Assembly: GCA_000733355.1 (NCBI GenBank)
Contig: JNVV01000011.1
Coordinates: 300,679-364,678 of the forward strand
From: Falciphora oryzae
Lineage: Eukaryota > Ascomycota > Sordariomycetes > Magnaporthales > Magnaporthaceae
Length of the DNA stretch: 64,000 nt
Direction of reading: 5' to 3'
In this document: piece after piece, positions 60,606 to 64,000 of the stretch
Position numbering within the stretch: position 1 is the first letter of the stretch
How the letters are laid out: every line of letters begins with the position of its first letter
The notes under the pieces: model-generated
Seen by the model: only the letters and a program-made list of their open reading frames with translations
Told to the model about the DNA's origin: nothing
The model's database searches: none
Program-made: the position numbers and the translations under genes

Positions 60606-61483
60606 GGCGATGCGCGGGGTTGGCGGAGCGGCTTTGCGAATGCGATTTGCGATTTGCAAGGCCGCCTAGTCTGCTAGCTCAAATCGAATCGTCGAATTCC
60701 TTAGGCAAAGAGGACAACCTAGGCAGACAGCAGCAAACGCCCTCGCTTGTCCCAGGCCGACCGAATTTGCGACTTTCTGCGTGAAATCTGCGCCGTTGGA
60801 TTCAAGATTCTCATTGACTCATCGTCATCCCGCCGTGCCATGCGTGTGCGCTTTCAGCATTCCAAGTGATCCACTCGAAGCTCTGCGGCCCCGCGGCCAG
60901 CATCAGATTCTCGGCACCCAAACGGGCGTGCTGTGCTGTTTTTGGCGTTTTTGGCAGGAGTGGAGCGCAACCAGGGAACCAAGGCGGCCCCTCTCATCAC
61001 GTGCAAGCGACCCCATTTTGCACGTCATCCTGTTTCGCGCTTGGGCACCGGGCCAACCAAAACGGGCCGCGGCAGCTTACCTTCCCGGCGCTGGCCTGTG
61101 GAGCGTGGAGCGAGGTCAACAGAGCCCGCCCGACGGGCCCAGCCACCGCAAATCGGCTCTCGCTGCGCCCAGCCCAACGCACACCTCGGCGGGCTGCAGA
61201 TTTGGAACACACCTCTCCACCTCTCCAGCCACACGATATTCGCCTTCTGTCCGACTGCCCATCGACCGTCTCGAGTTGCTCTGGGCCGCGAACGCGCGAA
61301 GGCCCGACTGCGCGAAGACACGATACTGGACTGGCTGCCCAGCTGAGCCTGAGATCCCGACGACAACGTGTTTGATCCATCAGCTGTCGGACGGATCGAA
61401 AGCGCGCCGCCGGATCCCCGGTCGTCTTCCCCTCCTCGAGCACGAGCCCCGACTGGAATGCGATGGTCTCTTCACCTCGATAA
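60606..61483. other. bidirectional promoter region
   Basis: 878 bases between the divergent eIF2B gamma and Pex22-like genes. A CACGTG palindrome lies near 60998. A GTG-initiated open frame extends on the + strand here without features, and I do not accept it. Confidence 0.6.
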
Positions 61484-62926
61484 ATGTCTTCGCCCTACGA
61501 TAACCGCGGCTCCTCCCGCCGCCACGGCGTGTGGTCCCATTGGGTGCCCCTGGTCCTGACGGTGACGGTTGCGACCGTTGGCGTCGCCGCCTGGGTGTGG
61601 AGCCAGCGCAGCGACGACGAGGACGAGAGCGGACTCGCATTGCAGCAGCAACAGCAGCAACAGCAACAGCCGCCGCAGCATCCTCAGCATACTGATATCG
61701 ACTACAACAATGCCGACTACGGAGACAACCCGCCCTATGGCGCCACCGATCGCGGCGTCGCTGGGCACCAGACCGGCGTCTCCCGCCCACCGGGCGGTTT
61801 CCCGCCGGACGTGAAGCCCGGCGAGGAGAACCCCAACGCCGGCTGGGGCGCCCGCATGTCGGGCGCGCTGCGCCGCACCCCGAGCCCGCAGCAGTTCTTC
61901 GACAGCGCCGGCAAGACCGTCGCCGCCGGCATGGCCGCCGCTGGCGCTGCCGTCGGGAGCGCTCTCGCCGCGATCCGGGAGGAGGACAAGGGCGCGTACG
62001 CCGACCACGAAACGTGGTCTGAGGAAGCCGACGCCAAGAAGAAGGTGACTTCGTCCTCCCGCGTCGGTGGTTCCGGTGGCGGCTCATCGTCCAGCAAGAG
62101 GCGCAAGACAGTCGCCATTATTGTGTCCGCCGACACGCACCTTGACGACATAGACGCGGACGGGTTTATCGAGCATGCCGTAAGTTTCAAACTGCCATCA
62201 CCGCCCGCTATGTGCCGAAACGAGTTACTGACCCTCACATTATATAAGTCGATCCTATCTCACATCCCTAAAAACATCAACTACTCTAAAATCAAGCTCT
62301 TCGTCCTCATCTATGCCCCGGGTCTAAAAGACACTAGCGTTGAGGCATCGACAGGCGAGCTTCCTCCGGCGTCTCTGAGCTCGTCGTTCACCAACATTGA
62401 TCACGCGCAGGCGCAGTCGCCCAAGGATGAGAAGAGCCCTATGTATGTGCATTCAACCGTGTGCTCCCAACGCTTTGATCTCGTATCACTAACGGACATC
62501 TATTCCCCGCAAAGATTAAACGCATCCGCCAACAGCCCTGGGTTCAACGCTATTTACTCGCAGGCCCTAGCGCTGGTCGAAAAGGAGACTATGGTTTTGC
62601 CCTTCACCAGCAGCACGGGACACTCGCACATCCTGCGGCACCTCCAGCCGGACGTCGTCTATTTGCAGGAATCGCTCTCGGGCGACAACGGTTCGATCGT
62701 GACGCAGCTGCAGACGTGGCTCAGCAAGGACATCATCCTGGTTGTTGGTGCCGAGAGCGGCGACGGCGGCCTCGCCGACAGCGAGTCCGAGGCGGAGAGG
62801 CCCAGCGCCGAAGTCAAGAAGTGGTGGCAGCGCGAGGAGCGCGTCGGCAGGGGCAGGGGCGTCATCGTCGTCGATGGGATGAGAGTTGGCGATGACTGGG
62901 GCCGTCGCGTCCAGGGCAAAGAGTAG
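61484..62926 (+). CDS. Pex22-like peroxisomal membrane protein
   Basis: Probably the fungal Pex22-like protein, which in yeasts anchors the ubiquitin-conjugating enzyme Pex4 to the peroxisome for receptor recycling. Three exons, 61484-62179, 62249-62442 and 62515-62926, encode 433 residues. One N-terminal membrane segment lies at about 20-38 (VPLVLTVTVATVGVAAWVW) after a basic head. An Asp/Glu patch, a run of nine glutamines and a low-complexity linker follow. The conserved cytosolic domain starts near KTVAIIVSADTHLDDIDADG and includes SKIKLFVLIYAPGLKD, FNAIYSQALALVEKETM, HILRHLQPDVVYLQESLSG and DIILVVGAESGDGGLADSES, ending WWQREERVGRGRGVIVVDG. Introns of 69 and 72 bp are both multiples of three without stops, but the donors (GTAAGT, GTATGT) and a CTAAC branch site in the second support splicing. 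Start ATG context is ATAAATGT. The family assignment is from memory of family features, not a search. Confidence 0.78.
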   Translation: MSSPYDNRGSSRRHGVWSHWVPLVLTVTVATVGVAAWVWSQRSDDEDESGLALQQQQQQQQQPPQHPQHTDIDYNNADYGDNPPYGATDRGVAGHQTGVSRPPGGFPPDVKPGEENPNAGWGARMSGALRRTPSPQQFFDSAGKTVAAGMAAAGAAVGSALAAIREEDKGAYADHETWSEEADAKKKVTSSSRVGGSGGGSSSSKRRKTVAIIVSADTHLDDIDADGFIEHAVSFKLPSPPAMCRNELLTLTLYKSILSHIPKNINYSKIKLFVLIYAPGLKDTSVEASTGELPPASLSSSFTNIDHAQAQSPKDEKSPMYVHSTVCSQRFDLVSLTDIYSPQRLNASANSPGFNAIYSQALALVEKETMVLPFTSSTGHSHILRHLQPDVVYLQESLSGDNGSIVTQLQTWLSKDIILVVGAESGDGGLADSESEAERPSAEVKKWWQREERVGRGRGVIVVDGMRVGDDWGRRVQGKE

Positions 62927-63752
62927 TGGGCGATGGGTGACGGAAAGGTTTCGGTCTTGTGGCTGCGTTTCAACGCAGGCCACGGGAGGGCACATCCTAT
63001 ATATATATATATCCTATTTTTTTTCTTTTTTTTTTTTTCTTTTTTATTTTTTTTGGCGGACTATCGGGCAGGTAGGTAGGGGTAGGCTTGGCTAGCCGGA
63101 GACGACGCTGATGAGGTATGCGGTCGTTACTTTTTTATAGCCCCGTAGGTAGAGCTATCTTTCTTGATTTTGATGAACACTTAATTTCTCACTTTGCTAT
63201 GGAGGCCGCATTGTATCCGGCATGCGTCATATAATCTCTGCAGAGCGATATTCTCCTGCTGTCGAGAGCATATGTGCAGGAAAGAGCCAGGCGATGGCAG
63301 AAAAGACTTCCTCCCCGCGAGCAAACGCACTTTATCCCCAGCAGGGCGGAAGCAAGGCATCGAGCTCGTACAAGGATAGAGCTGTTCATCGCATGCGACG
63401 GCCGGCGGCCAAGCGCATGCACTGAAAGCTGCTTGCCTGCCGGCGTCCATAAAATGGAGTTCCACCTGGTACACGCGGTTCCTAAAATAGAGAACGGGTC
63501 TTTTACTTTCAGGCACGATCTTGATCTATTCCGATGCGGATCACTGGAGTTGGGCTGGCGACCAGATTTCCCCCAGTAATGATAGCATGGTGCATTGTCG
63601 TGACATTCGCCGGCATCGCCAGGAAGAGACGCGGAGGACTGAAGAGGGCATCGTGCAAAAGGTAGGTACTAGCCAGAAAGAAACAATATAATCAGCACCA
63701 AATCTGGTGGCGATCGGGATGCCGGTAGCCGCCTCTGCGCCTCAGCTCCAGC
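62927..63752. other. intergenic
   Basis: 3' flank of the Pex22-like gene with an AT dinucleotide run (about 63000-63012), a long T-rich tract (63016-63053) and a TAGGTAGG motif. No gene is seen. Confidence 0.6.
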
Positions 63753-64000
63753 TCAGGCTGCTGTGGCCGCAGCCTCAAGAGGTGGGGCCGCAGGACGGGT
63801 GCCGATTAGTGCCCAGCTGGAGGACTCGAACGCCATCTTGCACGTGACAAGGCAGGGTGAGAACAAAGAAACAAGAGTCACGGCATCCTAACCCTATCTG
63901 TGGCAGCTCAAAGGGGGAAAAGTGGTAGAAGCGTGGATTTTGTGAATCCAGATCGCTCTGCTTTTCAAAACTTGGTTACCTCGGCGCCAATGACTCCCAG
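63753..64000 (-). CDS. possible last exons of a gene cut by the right edge
   Basis: At the window end the minus strand reads LGVIGAE and stops at a GTAACC donor (exon 64000-63980). After 143 bp a CAAG acceptor opens a frame MAFESSSWALIGTRPAAPPL and on to a TGA at 63753-63755 (exon 63836-63753). The phases agree if the first part reads in this frame. The protein-like composition suggests the C terminus of a real gene, but the evidence is short. It could instead be a spurious small frame starting at its own ATG. No family is recognised. Confidence 0.25.

Overview
This window is nuclear DNA of a filamentous ascomycete, most likely a Sordariomycete. The evidence is GC-rich coding sequence, short GT-AG introns (61-209 bp), fungal-only families (a Zn2Cys6/fungal_trans regulator, a CE5 cutinase, an MCH1 transporter, a Pex22-like protein, secreted proteins with dibasic processing sites) and one 5S rRNA gene standing alone between protein genes. 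I resolve thirteen complete protein genes, one possible terminal exon cut by the right edge, and one 5S rRNA gene. Exon joins were set by hand from splice signals, reading phase and family similarity; in every spliced gene the reading frame closes.

Layout. 1-14025: about 14 kb without a convincing gene, with an assembly gap (1664-1876), low-complexity tracts and a G-quadruplex-capable repeat. It lies upstream of a Zn2Cys6 regulator (14026-16614, +). 17601-20851 (-): a dynamin-like GTPase with an FG-rich C-terminal tail. 22.7-34.0 kb: a secretion-biased stretch holding a proline-rich secreted protein (+), glutamate decarboxylase (+), an 80-residue KR/RR-punctuated precursor (+), the 5S rRNA gene, a 195-residue RR-punctuated precursor with a cationic amphipathic segment (+) and a cutinase (-). 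35.1-39.5 kb: ribosomal protein eS30 (-) divergent from an MCH1-type transporter (+). 41655-44264 (-): a large F-box-like/LRR-like protein. 44.3-51.9 kb: no gene seen. 51943-53079 (-): a C2H2 zinc-finger protein, followed by 5.7 kb of upstream non-coding DNA. 58808-60605 (-): eIF2B gamma, head to head with a Pex22-like gene (61484-62926, +). A possible last exon on the minus strand reaches the right end.

How the genes relate. I see no classical biosynthetic cluster. There is core housekeeping (eIF2B gamma, eS30, 5S rRNA, glutamate decarboxylase, the peroxisome-related gene), two regulators sitting in long non-coding stretches, and a loose group of secreted products (three small proteins plus a cutinase). 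The points most worth following up are the FG-tailed dynamin, the two dibasic-punctuated precursors, and several introns that are multiples of three without stops, one of them placed directly after the catalytic lysine of glutamate decarboxylase.
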